Below are positions 50,202 through 59,352 of a stretch of DNA of 64,000 bases, in pieces (the first letter of the stretch is position 1; each line of letters starts with the position of its first letter). A program made the translations under genes and the position numbers. The notes under the pieces are model-generated. The model made no database searches, was not told the DNA's origin, and saw only the letters and a program-made list of their open reading frames with translations. This DNA comes from Jiangella asiatica (GTDB taxonomy: Bacteria; Actinomycetota; Actinomycetes; Jiangellales; Jiangellaceae), in the NCBI RefSeq assembly GCF_004349065.1, contig NZ_SMKZ01000011.1, forward strand, positions 1 to 64,000, read 5' to 3'.

Positions 50202-51223
50202 CGCACGGTCACCTCCCGTTCGGCCGGGTCGGGCGCATCGATCGGGTGCCAGCAGGCCGCGCGGTGCTCCGGCTGGCCGGGCACGGCGACGAGCGCGGGC
50301 CGCGCCTCCCGGCACCGGTCGGTGGCGCCCGGGCAGCGTGGCGCGAAGTGGCATCCAGGCCCGAGAGTCAGCAGGTTCGGTGGCTGGCCACCGATCGGCG
50401 TCGGCAGCACCTGATGGTCGCGGCCCCAGCGCGGCGCGGCGTCCAGGAGCGCGCCGGTGTAGCGCATGGTGGGCCGCTCGAGCACCTGCCGCACCGACCC
50501 GGTCTCCCCCACCTGGCCGGCATACATCACGGCGACCCGGTCGGTGTGCCGGCCCACGACACCGAGATCGTGACTGACCAGGATCAGCCCTATCCCGAAC
50601 TCCCCGCACAGCGAGTCGAAGAGCTCCAGGATGCGGGCCTGCACGGTGACGTCGAGCGCCGTCGTCGGCTCGTCGGCGAGCAGCAGTTTCGGTTCGCACG
50701 CCATCGCCATGGCGATCATCACTCGCTGCCGCATGCCACCGGACAGCTCATGCGCGCGCTGGCGGCTACGCCGCCGCGGATCAGCGATCTTCACCAGGTC
50801 GAGCAGCTCGACCGCCCGTTCGGCCGCCTCCTTGCGGGTCATGCCGCGGTGCAGCCGCAACGCTTCGGCGATCTGGGCTCCGACCGGCGTGATCGGATGC
50901 AGGGAGTTCATCGGGTCTTGGAAGATCATGCCGATCTCGCTGCCCCAGATCCGCCGTCGTTCCCGTGGCGTCATCGTGAGGACGCGACGTCCGTCGAAGA
51001 CGACGTCGCCCTCGATGGACGCATCGCCGGGCCGGTACAGGCCCATGATGGTGCGGATGAGCACGCTCTTCCCGGATCCGGACTCACCGACGATGCCGAG
51101 CCGTTCACCGTGCCCCAGCTGAAGGTCGACGCCGTCGACGGCGGTGACCAGCCCTTCCGGGGTGGCGAAACGGACCTTCAGGTTCTCGACGCTGAGCAGC
51201 GGAACGGTCACAGTGTCCGTCAT
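50198..51223 (-). CDS. ABC transporter ATPase, DppD/OppD type
   Basis: 341 aa from the ATG at 51223 (GGGAGG 6 nt upstream; TGATG overlap with the permease stop). Walker A GESGSGKS, signature ELSGGMRQRVMIAMA, Walker B LLLADEPTTALD and LVSHDLG. C-terminal Cys cluster CHFAPRCPGATDRC. Partner of the DppF-type ATPase. Confidence 0.92.
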   Translation of the reverse strand: MTDTVTVPLLSVENLKVRFATPEGLVTAVDGVDLQLGHGERLGIVGESGSGKSVLIRTIMGLYRPGDASIEGDVVFDGRRVLTMTPRERRRIWGSEIGMIFQDPMNSLHPITPVGAQIAEALRLHRGMTRKEAAERAVELLDLVKIADPRRRSRQRAHELSGGMRQRVMIAMAMACEPKLLLADEPTTALDVTVQARILELFDSLCGEFGIGLILVSHDLGVVGRHTDRVAVMYAGQVGETGSVRQVLERPTMRYTGALLDAAPRWGRDHQVLPTPIGGQPPNLLTLGPGCHFAPRCPGATDRCREARPALVAVPGQPEHRAACWHPIDAPDPAEREVTVR

Positions 51224-52101
51224 CACGAACCTCCCGCCACGGTCGTGCGGTCGAGGAGGTACCGGTCGGCGAGCAGGTTGATGCTGAGGATGGTCAGCAT
51301 CATGAACACCGACGGCGCGAGGATGATCGCCGGACTCTGGGTCAGGTAGACGCGGCCCTCGTTGATCATCGTTCCCCACGTCGGCTGGGGCAGCGGCACG
51401 CCGATCCCGAGGAAGCTCAGGCCGCCTTCGATCAGGATCGCCCGTCCGACGTTGACCAGTGCGAAGGCGAGGACGGGCTCGGTGATGTTGGGCACGATGT
51501 CTCGTCTCATGATCGACAGCGTTGGTGTGCCGATCACCCGGCTGGCCTCAATGAACTCGCGCGTGAGCAGCGACATGGTCTGTGCCCGCGCGAGCCGGGC
51601 GAACGCCGGGACCAGCGGCACCGCGATGGCGATCATCACGTTCGGCACCGACGGTCCCAGGAACGCGGCCAAGCCCAGGGCAAGAACCAGGCCGGGGAAG
51701 CCCAGCAAGACGTCCACCAGGAACGACACCACCGCGTCGGCGAGCCGGCCCCGATAACCGGCGAGCATCCCCAACGGGACCCCGACGAGCGCGGCGATGG
51801 CCGTCGAGCCAAGCCCCACGAGCAAGGAGACCTGGGCTCCGTCCAAGGCCCGGGCCAGCAGATCACGGCCGAGGTCGTCCGTTCCGAGCCAGTGCTCGCC
51901 GGAAGGTCCCGAGAAACGCGCCGTGGAGTCCAGCGCCAGCGGGTCGAGGCCCAGGATCGGCGGCAGCGCGATCATCGCCACGATCAGGACGCCCAGCCAG
52001 GCCAGGGCCACGACGTGGGTCCAGTCGCCGCCGGCGCGCCGCTTCCGGACTCGTGGGGTGCCGGCCGGACGGCCACCAGTCGCCGTCGTCGTGGTCGTCA
52101 T
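51223..52101 (-). CDS. ABC transporter permease, DppC/OppC type
   Basis: 292 aa. N-terminal OppC-type segment (DWTHVVALAWLGVLIVAMIA), then HWLGTDDLGRDLLARALDGA, the diagnostic DppC motif, and the EAA loop FIEASRVIGTPTLSIMRRDI. Second membrane subunit of the transporter; ATGA overlap with DppB. Confidence 0.92.
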   Translation of the reverse strand: MTTTTTATGGRPAGTPRVRKRRAGGDWTHVVALAWLGVLIVAMIALPPILGLDPLALDSTARFSGPSGEHWLGTDDLGRDLLARALDGAQVSLLVGLGSTAIAALVGVPLGMLAGYRGRLADAVVSFLVDVLLGFPGLVLALGLAAFLGPSVPNVMIAIAVPLVPAFARLARAQTMSLLTREFIEASRVIGTPTLSIMRRDIVPNITEPVLAFALVNVGRAILIEGGLSFLGIGVPLPQPTWGTMINEGRVYLTQSPAIILAPSVFMMLTILSINLLADRYLLDRTTVAGGS

Positions 52102-53165
52102 GTCAGCGCCTCCCGTCGAGTCCGGCGGCGTTGCCGCAGCCGCGGGTCGATCACGGAGTACAGGACATCGACGATGGCGTTGACCACCACGAACGCGGCC
52201 GCGACCACGAGCACGATGCCCTGCACTTCCGGGTAGTCGCGGGCCTGCACGGCACTGACCAGCTCCGCGCCGAGCCCCGGCAGGCCGAACAAGGTCTCCA
52301 CCACCACCGACGAACCGATCGAGGTGCCGATGGTGATGCCCACGACGGTGCTCAGGCCGAGCAGGCTCGGGCGCAGCGCATGTCGGAAGGAGGTGCGCAG
52401 CGGGGAAACCCCCTTGGCCCGGGCCACCAGCATGAACTCGCGATTGTTCGTCTCGATCAGGTCGGCCCGCAGAACCCGCTGGTATTGCGCGAACGGCGCC
52501 GCGGCGAGCGCGACGGCGGGCATGATCATCCCGGAGAGATACGTTCCGACGCCCGCGGAGATCGGCATGTAGCCGGTGGCGGGCAGCCAGCCGAGGTTCA
52601 CCGACAGCAGCCAGATGAGGACGACACCGATGACGAAGTGCGGCGTCGAGAGAACGGAGAACACGAAGAGGCCGACGCCGCGGTCGAGCACGCTGCCACG
52701 CCGGTTCGCCGAGATCATGGCCAGGGGCAGCGCCATGAGCAGGGCGATGAGCTGGCCGGCGACAACCAGCTCAATCGTGACGGACAGCCGGTCCGCCACG
52801 ATGGTCGAGACGTCCTGTCCGTTGCGGAAGGACTGCCCGAGATCGCCGCGCAGCACGCCGCCCAGCCAGCTCAGGTAGCGGTCGAGGAGCCGCTGGTCCA
52901 GGCCGAGCTGCCGTTCGAGGGCGGCTATCGAGTCCGGCGTCGCGGAAACGCCCAGCATGGCTTCCGCGGGGCCACCGGGGAGCAGTTCCATGCTCAGGAA
53001 CACCAGGGTGCCGACGACGACCAGGACCGCGACCAGCCGGAGCAGTTTCAGAACGATCTGGACCAGAGCGCCGGGACGTGGGCTGGCGGTGGTGACCGGA
53101 GCGCGTCTGCCGGCGGGCTTACCGGCTCCACGCCCGGGCGCAGCCTCAGTTCCGCGGCGCGTCAC
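52098..53165 (-). CDS. ABC transporter permease, DppB/OppB type
   Basis: 355 aa. The GTG at 53165 overlaps the rhamnosidase stop as GTGA, continuing the coupling seen in the whole operon; the first ~35 residues are basic and Gly/Pro-rich before the family start (VQIVLKLLRLVAVLVVVGTL). DppB features: a long periplasmic loop with ERQLGLDQRLLDRYLSWLGG and LRGDLGQSFRNGQ, EAA loop FMLVARAKGVSPLRTSFRHA and VVETLFGLPGLG. Confidence 0.9.
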   Translation of the reverse strand: MTRRGTEAAPGRGAGKPAGRRAPVTTASPRPGALVQIVLKLLRLVAVLVVVGTLVFLSMELLPGGPAEAMLGVSATPDSIAALERQLGLDQRLLDRYLSWLGGVLRGDLGQSFRNGQDVSTIVADRLSVTIELVVAGQLIALLMALPLAMISANRRGSVLDRGVGLFVFSVLSTPHFVIGVVLIWLLSVNLGWLPATGYMPISAGVGTYLSGMIMPAVALAAAPFAQYQRVLRADLIETNNREFMLVARAKGVSPLRTSFRHALRPSLLGLSTVVGITIGTSIGSSVVVETLFGLPGLGAELVSAVQARDYPEVQGIVLVVAAAFVVVNAIVDVLYSVIDPRLRQRRRTRREALT

Positions 53166-55924
53166 CGGACGGCTCCCGGGACGACGACCAGCTGGTGGCG
53201 GCCCGCGCCCAACTCGGTCCCGCTCGCCGCGGCGGCCGCCCCGTCTGCGGCCGGGGTGGGTGTGACGGTCAGCGCGTCGGGCACCTGGACGACAGCCGTA
53301 GCCGTCGCGGGGACGACGATCCGGTGGTGGATCGTCGCGCCGTCCCGCCGCCACTCGCTCTCGATCGTCCCGACTGGGCTCCGGTACGACGCCCGTGCCC
53401 AGTCCAGGTGAGGTGCGTAGACGGGGCGGACGTCCACCCGCCCGTCCCAGGTGACGGCGGAGGCGTCCAGCCCGGCCAGGCATTCGTACAGGAACGTGCC
53501 GATGCCGCCAAGGGCGCAGTGGTTGAACGAGTTCATCTCCGAGGTTGCCACCGACCCGTCGGAGCGAATGCCGTCCCAGCGCTCCCAGATGGTGGTTGCG
53601 CCGTTGGCCAGCATGTGCAGCCAGCCGGGGTACTCCGCACGCGTCAGCAGGTCGACGGCGAGATCGGCTCGGCCGTGCCGCGCCAGCACGCCGAGCACGT
53701 GGCCCGTGCCGTGGATGCCGGTGGTGAGGTGCCCCACCTGCCGGATCCGCCGGCACAGGTGCTCGACCGCGGCCTCGGCCTCCTTGTCCCGCAGCAGGCC
53801 GTAGCCGACGGCCTGGGCATACACCGCCTGGGTGTCGCCCTCGATCGTCCCGTCCGCCGCGACGAACCTCGAGCGGTACGCTTCTCGGATTTCCTCGGCG
53901 CGGGCGGCATATCGTGCCGCGTCGGTATCCCGATCGAGCCGGCTGGCGATCTCCGCTGCCTCGACGAACGTCCGATAGCTGTGGGCCGTGCCGACCACGC
54001 GCCTGGGGCTGGTCGAGTAAGCACCGGTGTACTCGTACCCCGGATGTATGGTGTGCCCGTCGTGCTCAGGCAGCGACAGCCAGTCCCCGAAGTCGGCTCC
54101 GACCGCGTTGACCCTGATGCCGTCCGGATTGTGCCGGTCGACGTGGTCGACGAACCGGCGGACGTGGTCATACAGCCGGCCGGCGGACGCGATGTCCGCG
54201 TAGCGCTCGACGAGCAGGTGCACCAGGCGGACGAAACCGTCGGACCACCCCGGCGCGCCGGGAATGTGCTCAGCCGGAGGCACCGGTGGCACGTACGACG
54301 GGATGGCCCCGTCACTGGTCTGCGCGTCGGCCGCGTCCTGGGCGAACTTGGCCAGGAACGCCCCGATGTCGAACATGTACGCCGCGGTGGGCGCGATGAC
54401 CCCGGCGTCGCCCAGCCAACCCATGCGTTCGTCGCGCTGCGGGCAGTCGGTGGCGACCTCGAGGAAGTTGTCCCGGACTGTCCATTCGATGCTGCGTGCC
54501 AGCGCGTTCAGCCGCTCGTCGGAACATTCGAACGTGCCAACGGCGTCGTGCCCGGTCTCCACCGAGACGGCGACGACTCGCGTATCCGGATGCAGGCGGA
54601 AGCCGACGCGCTGAGGCTCCGCCGGATCGACGGGCGCGGCCGGCGCCGGAGCCTCGGGAAGCCCCCACACCTCGGCGTACCGGAAGCCGTGCAGCGCGAA
54701 CGACGGCTCCAGGCGGTGCGGGCCGGGGTGGCCCACGGCGTATCGGTCCTCTTGGAACGCACCCCGCAGGTTCTCGCTGTACACCCTGCGGTGCGGGCTG
54801 AGGATCTCGCCATGCCGGACGATCAGCTCGACCGACGGCTCCAGCGGGGAGTCGACGCGTGTCCAGCCGACGACGTTCTGGCCGAAGTCGAACACCGCCG
54901 GTCCGCGACCGTGCTCGTGCACGAGCCGGCCTTCGTGGATTCGACAGGCCCGGATGGAGTCGTGTGGCTGGGGTTCGAGGACCACGTCCTCGGGGTGCTC
55001 GCGCTCATCCGGCGCATTCCAGTCGCCGTCGTCGAAGCCGGCGTCGTGCCAGCCCTCGGGCTCTTGCCGGCGGTCCTGGAGCTCACCGCGGATCAGGTCG
55101 GTGGCGAGCACCGCACCGTATCCGACCCGCCAGGTCCGATCGGTGGCGACCACGGTCTCGGCGTCGTCCGGGCCGTGGGCCTCCAGCTGGGCCCGGAAGG
55201 CCGGCCGGTCACCGTAGAAGCCGGGCTCACGGTGTAGGCCTACCCGCCCCGCGTACCAGCCGTTCGCGACGACGACGCAGATGACGTTGTCCCCGGCATG
55301 GAGAAGGTGTGTGCAGTCGAAGGTCTGGTGGTACAGCCGCCTGCGGTAGTCGGTCCAACCGGGCCGGAAAAAGGCGTCGGAGGTGAGCTCGGCGCCGTTG
55401 ACCCACATCCGGTAGAGCCCGAGCGCGGTGGCGTAGAGCCGAGCCCGTTCGGGCCTGCCGTCGAGGGTGAACGCCCGGCGCAGGTACGGGCAGGGGTCCC
55501 AGCTCTCCCGCCGGAAGCGGTGCGGCACGGCCGAGATCCAGCTGCCCCGCCAGTCCCCCACGCCGGCCAGGCCCACCTCGAATGAGGCGGGCTCGGTCGC
55601 GGCGACCGCGCCGTCGGCGTCCCGTGCGAGGACCTGCCAGTACAGCCGGTCCCGCGAGCACAGCGCCGGCCCGTCGTAGACGACCCAAGGCCGCGTGACT
55701 CGAGCTGACCACACGAGACGGTCAGAGTCGGCCAGCGCCGCTTCGGACTCGGCGACGCGTATCTCGAAGGCACCGGCGACCCCGGCCTCACCTTCCTGGC
55801 CCACCGACCAGGAAAGCAACGGGTTACCCGCCGGGATGCCCAGTGGGTCATGCCGGTGCCCGGCGACGGGCCGGTGAAGAGAGATGCTGACGGACGAGTC
55901 GCGATCCGGGTGAGCTGAACGCAT
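53162..55924 (-). CDS. GH78 alpha-L-rhamnosidase, cytoplasmic
   Basis: 920 aa from the ATG at 55924, overlapping the regulator stop (TGATG). Domain order typical of GH78: N-terminal Fn3-like domain, jelly-roll domain (ATALGLYRMWVNGAELTSDA), concanavalin-like domain, (alpha/alpha)6 barrel and C-terminal beta-sandwich. Catalytic-region motifs: CPQRDERMGWLGDAGV (general acid Glu in DERMGW) and ATTIWERWDG (second Glu). It hydrolyses terminal alpha-L-rhamnose with inversion. No signal peptide, so it acts on imported oligosaccharides or glycosides. A fused upstream open frame is not supported by homology. Confidence 0.92.
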   Translation of the reverse strand: MRSAHPDRDSSVSISLHRPVAGHRHDPLGIPAGNPLLSWSVGQEGEAGVAGAFEIRVAESEAALADSDRLVWSARVTRPWVVYDGPALCSRDRLYWQVLARDADGAVAATEPASFEVGLAGVGDWRGSWISAVPHRFRRESWDPCPYLRRAFTLDGRPERARLYATALGLYRMWVNGAELTSDAFFRPGWTDYRRRLYHQTFDCTHLLHAGDNVICVVVANGWYAGRVGLHREPGFYGDRPAFRAQLEAHGPDDAETVVATDRTWRVGYGAVLATDLIRGELQDRRQEPEGWHDAGFDDGDWNAPDEREHPEDVVLEPQPHDSIRACRIHEGRLVHEHGRGPAVFDFGQNVVGWTRVDSPLEPSVELIVRHGEILSPHRRVYSENLRGAFQEDRYAVGHPGPHRLEPSFALHGFRYAEVWGLPEAPAPAAPVDPAEPQRVGFRLHPDTRVVAVSVETGHDAVGTFECSDERLNALARSIEWTVRDNFLEVATDCPQRDERMGWLGDAGVIAPTAAYMFDIGAFLAKFAQDAADAQTSDGAIPSYVPPVPPAEHIPGAPGWSDGFVRLVHLLVERYADIASAGRLYDHVRRFVDHVDRHNPDGIRVNAVGADFGDWLSLPEHDGHTIHPGYEYTGAYSTSPRRVVGTAHSYRTFVEAAEIASRLDRDTDAARYAARAEEIREAYRSRFVAADGTIEGDTQAVYAQAVGYGLLRDKEAEAAVEHLCRRIRQVGHLTTGIHGTGHVLGVLARHGRADLAVDLLTRAEYPGWLHMLANGATTIWERWDGIRSDGSVATSEMNSFNHCALGGIGTFLYECLAGLDASAVTWDGRVDVRPVYAPHLDWARASYRSPVGTIESEWRRDGATIHHRIVVPATATAVVQVPDALTVTPTPAADGAAAAASGTELGAGRHQLVVVPGAVR

Positions 55925-56661
55925 CAGGCGTCCTCTCCTTCCGCGCCGTCCACACTGCGTGCGAGAAGGCGCTCGGGGATGTGCTCTATCTCGGACCTGA
56001 CCTGACGCAGGTGCATGCGCATGGCGTCCGCGGCCGCGCCCGGGTCCCGGGCTTCGATCGCCTCCAGGATGTGCCGGTGCCACATGACGGCCCGTTCGAC
56101 GGCTCCGGGTACCTGAACCGAGGACCGCCGGTACCGCAGGCCGAGCTGAGTGATGAGATCGTGCATGGCGGTCAGAACCGGGTTGCCGCTGGCCGCGGCG
56201 AGTGTGGCGTGAAAGGCGATGTCGACCCGCGCATGCACTTCCGGGTCGCCCTCGCCGACGTTCGCCAGCTCCTCGACGAGTTGTCGCAGCCGGGCCAGGT
56301 CCTCGTCGGTGGCACGCTTCGCCGCCAGTGGAGCGATCATCGGCTCGAGGGCTTCCCGCGCCTCGACGACGAACTCGGCCAGATCCTGGCCGTGCCCCTT
56401 GACCCTGAGGTAATCCGGGTCGAGCTGGTGGTGCCTCCACCGGGGAGCCACGACCGTCCCACTTCCGTGCCGTACGGTCACCAATCCCTTTGCCGCAAGC
56501 GCCTGGATGGCCTCCCGCGCCGTACCGCGACCGACGCCGAACCGCTCACACAACTCGGGCTCGGTCGGCAGTGCGGCCGCTTCGACCAGCTCGCCAGTAG
56601 CGATCAGGCGCATGAACTCGTCGACGATCGCCTGGCTCCGCTTGAGCTTGTTGTCCCTCAT
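55924..56661 (-). CDS. FadR-type (GntR/FCD) transcriptional regulator
   Basis: 245 aa from the ATG at 56661 (GAGGA about 9 nt upstream; a TTG six codons earlier is less likely). Winged helix: IATGELVEAAALPTEPELCE, RFGVGRGTAREAIQALAAKG with HGSGTVV as wing. FCD domain: VEAREALEPMIAPLAAKR, ARVDIAFHATLAAASGNPVL (metal-type D and H), WHRHILEAIEARDP. First gene of the rhamnosidase operon, so probably autoregulatory through the palindrome at 56731. Confidence 0.88.
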   Translation of the reverse strand: MRDNKLKRSQAIVDEFMRLIATGELVEAAALPTEPELCERFGVGRGTAREAIQALAAKGLVTVRHGSGTVVAPRWRHHQLDPDYLRVKGHGQDLAEFVVEAREALEPMIAPLAAKRATDEDLARLRQLVEELANVGEGDPEVHARVDIAFHATLAAASGNPVLTAMHDLITQLGLRYRRSSVQVPGAVERAVMWHRHILEAIEARDPGAAADAMRMHLRQVRSEIEHIPERLLARSVDGAEGEDA

Positions 56662-56692
56662 CGCGGCCGATCCTCGCAAGTCGTATGATGAG

Positions 56693-56698
56693 TGTCAA
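56693..56698 (-). promoter_or_regulatory. candidate -35 box of the rhamnosidase operon
   Basis: TTGACA on the minus strand, about 32 nt before the ATG of the regulator. A GAGGAT stretch at suitable spacing overlaps the ribosome site, so a leaderless-like or closely spaced start, or another -10 such as CATACG, must be considered. Weak evidence. Confidence 0.3.
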
Positions 56699-56730
56699 GG
56701 ATTTGATGTAGAACGAGCCTCTACCCAGCG

Positions 56731-56745
56731 AGTCATGTGATGACT
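56731..56745. promoter_or_regulatory. candidate operator of the rhamnosidase-operon regulator
   Basis: AGTCAT-GTG-ATGACT is a perfect 6-bp inverted repeat with a 3-bp centre, 69 bp upstream of the FadR-type gene. The layout (two arms, N3 centre) parallels the palindromes of the fucosidase control region, as expected for a second FCD-type regulator with its own sequence preference. It could also be a small hairpin after the exporter gene, but the 3-base loop argues against this. Confidence 0.5.
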
Positions 56746-56772
56746 TCTGGTACCGCCTGCCGGAGGGCTGGC

Positions 56773-58038
56773 TCAGCGCCTCGCACGCCGTAGGTCGCGC
56801 ACGGCCGGGATCGCCAGCAGCAGGGCGCAGGTGACGAGGGCCATGGCCGCTGACACGAACAGCAGTGGCACCGTGCCGGCGATGATCGCGAGCGGCCCCG
56901 CCACGGCTTGCCCAACCGGTTTCATCACCAGTGAGCCGGCGGCGTCGTACGCGTGCACCCGGCCGAGAACGTCCTGCGGGATGTGCGTCTGCACGCTGGT
57001 GTGGAACATGACGATCCAGAACGCCATGCCCACGCCGCTCACCGCGTAGCAGCCGGCGACGAGGGGCGGTGGAAGGCCGAGCGCGACACTCAACGGCATG
57101 AGCGTCCACAGGATCACGGCGAAGGCGCCGGCCCGGAGCGGATATCGCGGGCGGAGCCTGATCGCGACGATCCCTCCAAGGACGCTGCCCGCCCCGAGGG
57201 CCGACATGACCAGGCCGAACGTCGGTGATCCGTGGTCGGTGACGATCGTGCTGTAGCCGAGCGTCGTGGCCGGGCCGGCGCCGGCCAGCTGCCAGAGCAT
57301 GTAGACGACGATGACGCTCCACAGCCAGGTCCTGGCTCGGAACTCCCGCCACCCTTCGACGAGATCGGCTCGGAACGACGACACGCCATACCGCCCGGCC
57401 GGACCCATCGGAACCGAGCGGATTCGGAGCAGGCAGGCGCCGCTCAACGCGTAGGTCAACGCGTCGAGTGCGACTACCACCGCGGGTGAGGAGACCACCA
57501 GTAGCAGACCAGCCAGCGACGGGCCGATCACGGCGGTCACGGACTCCGAGATGCGGAGGGTGGCGTTCGCCTTCTGCACGTCGCGAGCTATGCGCGCGGT
57601 GATGCTGGCGACGCCCGGCTGGAACAAGGCGCTGCCGGCCCCGACTAGTGCCAGCAGGACCAGGATCTGCCACAGGTGTGGCGTACCCAGCAGGAACAGC
57701 AGCGCGAGAACCGCCTGGAAGCACAGCCGGGACGTGTCCGAGACGATCATCATCCGCCGGGCGCCGAAGCGGTCGGACAGCACCCCGCCGAAGATGATCA
57801 GCACTGCGAACGGCCCGATCAGCGCGGCCAGCGCATAGCCGACGCCACTCGCCCCGTACCCCGCCACGATCACGGCGGCCGTGATCGCGACGGGGAGCAT
57901 CGTGTCCCCCAGCAGCGACGTGGTACGGGCAGCGAAGAACAGCCGGAAGTCCGCCGTCCACAGCGGCGTGTCAGATGAGTCGTCGTCGACGCGCTGGTCA
58001 CGTGCCATGTCCGAGCCAGCCAATGCTCTCCGTCCCAT
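56773..58038 (-). CDS. MFS transporter (EntS/MFS_3-like exporter)
   Basis: 421 aa with about twelve hydrophobic spans. The loop 2-3 signature reads GGVLSDRFGARRMMIVSDTS, and DVLGRVHAYDAAGSL resembles the equivalent loop of the second half. This group (EntS, macrolide and related efflux proteins) exports small molecules by proton antiport. An ATG at 58008 is an alternative start. It is downstream of nothing obvious in its direction and may be a stand-alone gene; its substrate is unknown. Confidence 0.85.
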   Translation of the reverse strand: MGRRALAGSDMARDQRVDDDSSDTPLWTADFRLFFAARTTSLLGDTMLPVAITAAVIVAGYGASGVGYALAALIGPFAVLIIFGGVLSDRFGARRMMIVSDTSRLCFQAVLALLFLLGTPHLWQILVLLALVGAGSALFQPGVASITARIARDVQKANATLRISESVTAVIGPSLAGLLLVVSSPAVVVALDALTYALSGACLLRIRSVPMGPAGRYGVSSFRADLVEGWREFRARTWLWSVIVVYMLWQLAGAGPATTLGYSTIVTDHGSPTFGLVMSALGAGSVLGGIVAIRLRPRYPLRAGAFAVILWTLMPLSVALGLPPPLVAGCYAVSGVGMAFWIVMFHTSVQTHIPQDVLGRVHAYDAAGSLVMKPVGQAVAGPLAIIAGTVPLLFVSAAMALVTCALLLAIPAVRDLRRARR

Positions 58039-58321
58039 CTGCCCTTGATCACGATCACGGCGGTACTCCCCGCGCGGCGGTCCCCAAGACCACCTGGAGC
58101 GCGGTGGCCAGTATCCTTCGCCGCGGTCCCCTCGCAGTCGGCGGCGCCTCGAGCGGCGACGGCCCCGCCGATCTTCGGCCCGGGCATGCGCCTGCCGGGC
58201 AGGCTGCCCGGCTGGACCCTGCTCGATTCCTTCAAGAACTGGTCAGTTCGTCGGCTGTAGCGTCGAGCTCGTTGCCGACCTGTCTTTCCCCGAGCCATCT
58301 GATCAAGAGCAAAGGACAGAC
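58039..58321. other. intergenic region between divergent MFS and DHFR-like genes
   Basis: About 280 bp. Short open frames exist on both strands, but none resembles a known family or has a ribosome site. It should contain both promoters; no box is clear enough to mark. Confidence 0.5.
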
Positions 58322-58924
58322 ATGAGCAAGGTGATCAGCGCACACTCCGTCTCGGTCGACGGCTACATCACCGGCCGGGACCCCCGCCCCGGGCACGGAC
58401 TCGGCGACGGCACGATGCTCTTCGACTGGTATACCGACGGGGACACACCGAGTCAGGTGTTCGACGGCTTCAGGCTCAGCGAGCCCAGCGCCCTCGTCTT
58501 CGACTCCCTCGCCGCACGCGTGGGTGCGGCCGTGGCTGGGCGCAACACCTACGAGGATTCCGAACGCTTCGGCGATGACGGCAGCCCACACCCGAGCGCC
58601 CCGCTGTTCGTGCTCAGCCACCGGCCCGCGCCGCGGATGGGCGGACTCCAGACCCTGGTCACTGCCGGCATCGAGGATGCGGTCGCGGCGGCCCGCGAGG
58701 CAGCGGGAGGCAAGGATGTCGCGCTCATGGGCGGCGGTGTTCTGAAGTGCGCGCTGGAGGCCGGACTCGTCGACGAGCTGATCCTCCATCAGGTGCCGGT
58801 CCTGCTCGGCGGCGGCCGACCCTTCTTCCGATCACTGCCCGGACACGTGCACCTTCGCCTCGTCGAAGCCGTGCCGGCGCCAGGAGTCATCCACCTCCGC
58901 TACGAGATCGAGGAGACATCATGA
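58322..58924 (+). CDS. dihydrofolate-reductase-like protein (RibD C-terminal domain family)
   Basis: 200 aa; AAAGGA lies before the ATG. Motifs of the family: VISAHSVSVDGYITGRD, VGAAVAGRNTYED, LFVLSHRPAP, and KDVALMGGGVLKCALEAGLV with ELILHQVPVLLGGGRPFF. An NADPH-dependent reductase fold; actual substrates of these stand-alone actinobacterial proteins are mostly unknown. ATGA overlap with the YCII gene. Confidence 0.88.
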   Translation: MSKVISAHSVSVDGYITGRDPRPGHGLGDGTMLFDWYTDGDTPSQVFDGFRLSEPSALVFDSLAARVGAAVAGRNTYEDSERFGDDGSPHPSAPLFVLSHRPAPRMGGLQTLVTAGIEDAVAAAREAAGGKDVALMGGGVLKCALEAGLVDELILHQVPVLLGGGRPFFRSLPGHVHLRLVEAVPAPGVIHLRYEIEETS

Positions 58925-59259
58925 ACACGACCGTGACCGATGAACAGATTCGAGATTTGGCGGAAACGGCGAAGCCCTACAGTCTGGCGGTCCTTCGGTG
59001 GGGTCCGCAGAGACACATGGACCGTGCCGAGGCAACGGAACTGGAACACCAACGACGCATGGTGTCGCTGCGCGCCGACGGGGTGATCGCGATCCTGTGT
59101 CCGATCGCCTCCGCCACCCTGGCCGGCGTGGCCGTCATGAACGTACCGATCGAGGAAGCCGAGGAGATCATGGACGCCGACCCCTGCGTCCGGACCAGGA
59201 TGATTCTCTGCGAGGTCTACTCGTGCCACAGCTTCCCAGGAGACACCCTGCCCGCGTGA
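58921..59259 (+). CDS. YCII-related domain protein
   Basis: 112 aa from the ATG at 58921 (overlapping the previous stop). Small alpha/beta-barrel of the dimeric ferredoxin-like type: YSLAVLRWGPQRHMDRAEAT, EHQRRMVSLRADGVIAILCP, VAVMNVPIEEAEEIMDADPC. YCII proteins may act as small enzymes (dehydrochlorinase-like) or ligand-binding partners. Function unknown; coupled to the DHFR-like protein. Confidence 0.75.
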   Translation: MNTTVTDEQIRDLAETAKPYSLAVLRWGPQRHMDRAEATELEHQRRMVSLRADGVIAILCPIASATLAGVAVMNVPIEEAEEIMDADPCVRTRMILCEVYSCHSFPGDTLPA

Positions 59260-59352
59260 CGGGGTGCTGCTGCACCGATCGTCGGGCGATCAACGAGCGG
59301 TGGCAGGCATCTGGTTCGCGCCAGCACGAGTAGCGGAGGCGGCACGGTCGCA

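Noticed and set aside
59260-59352. Three short inverted repeats after the YCII gene as terminators.
   Set aside because: Each stem is only about 5 bp and such repeats are expected by chance at this GC content.
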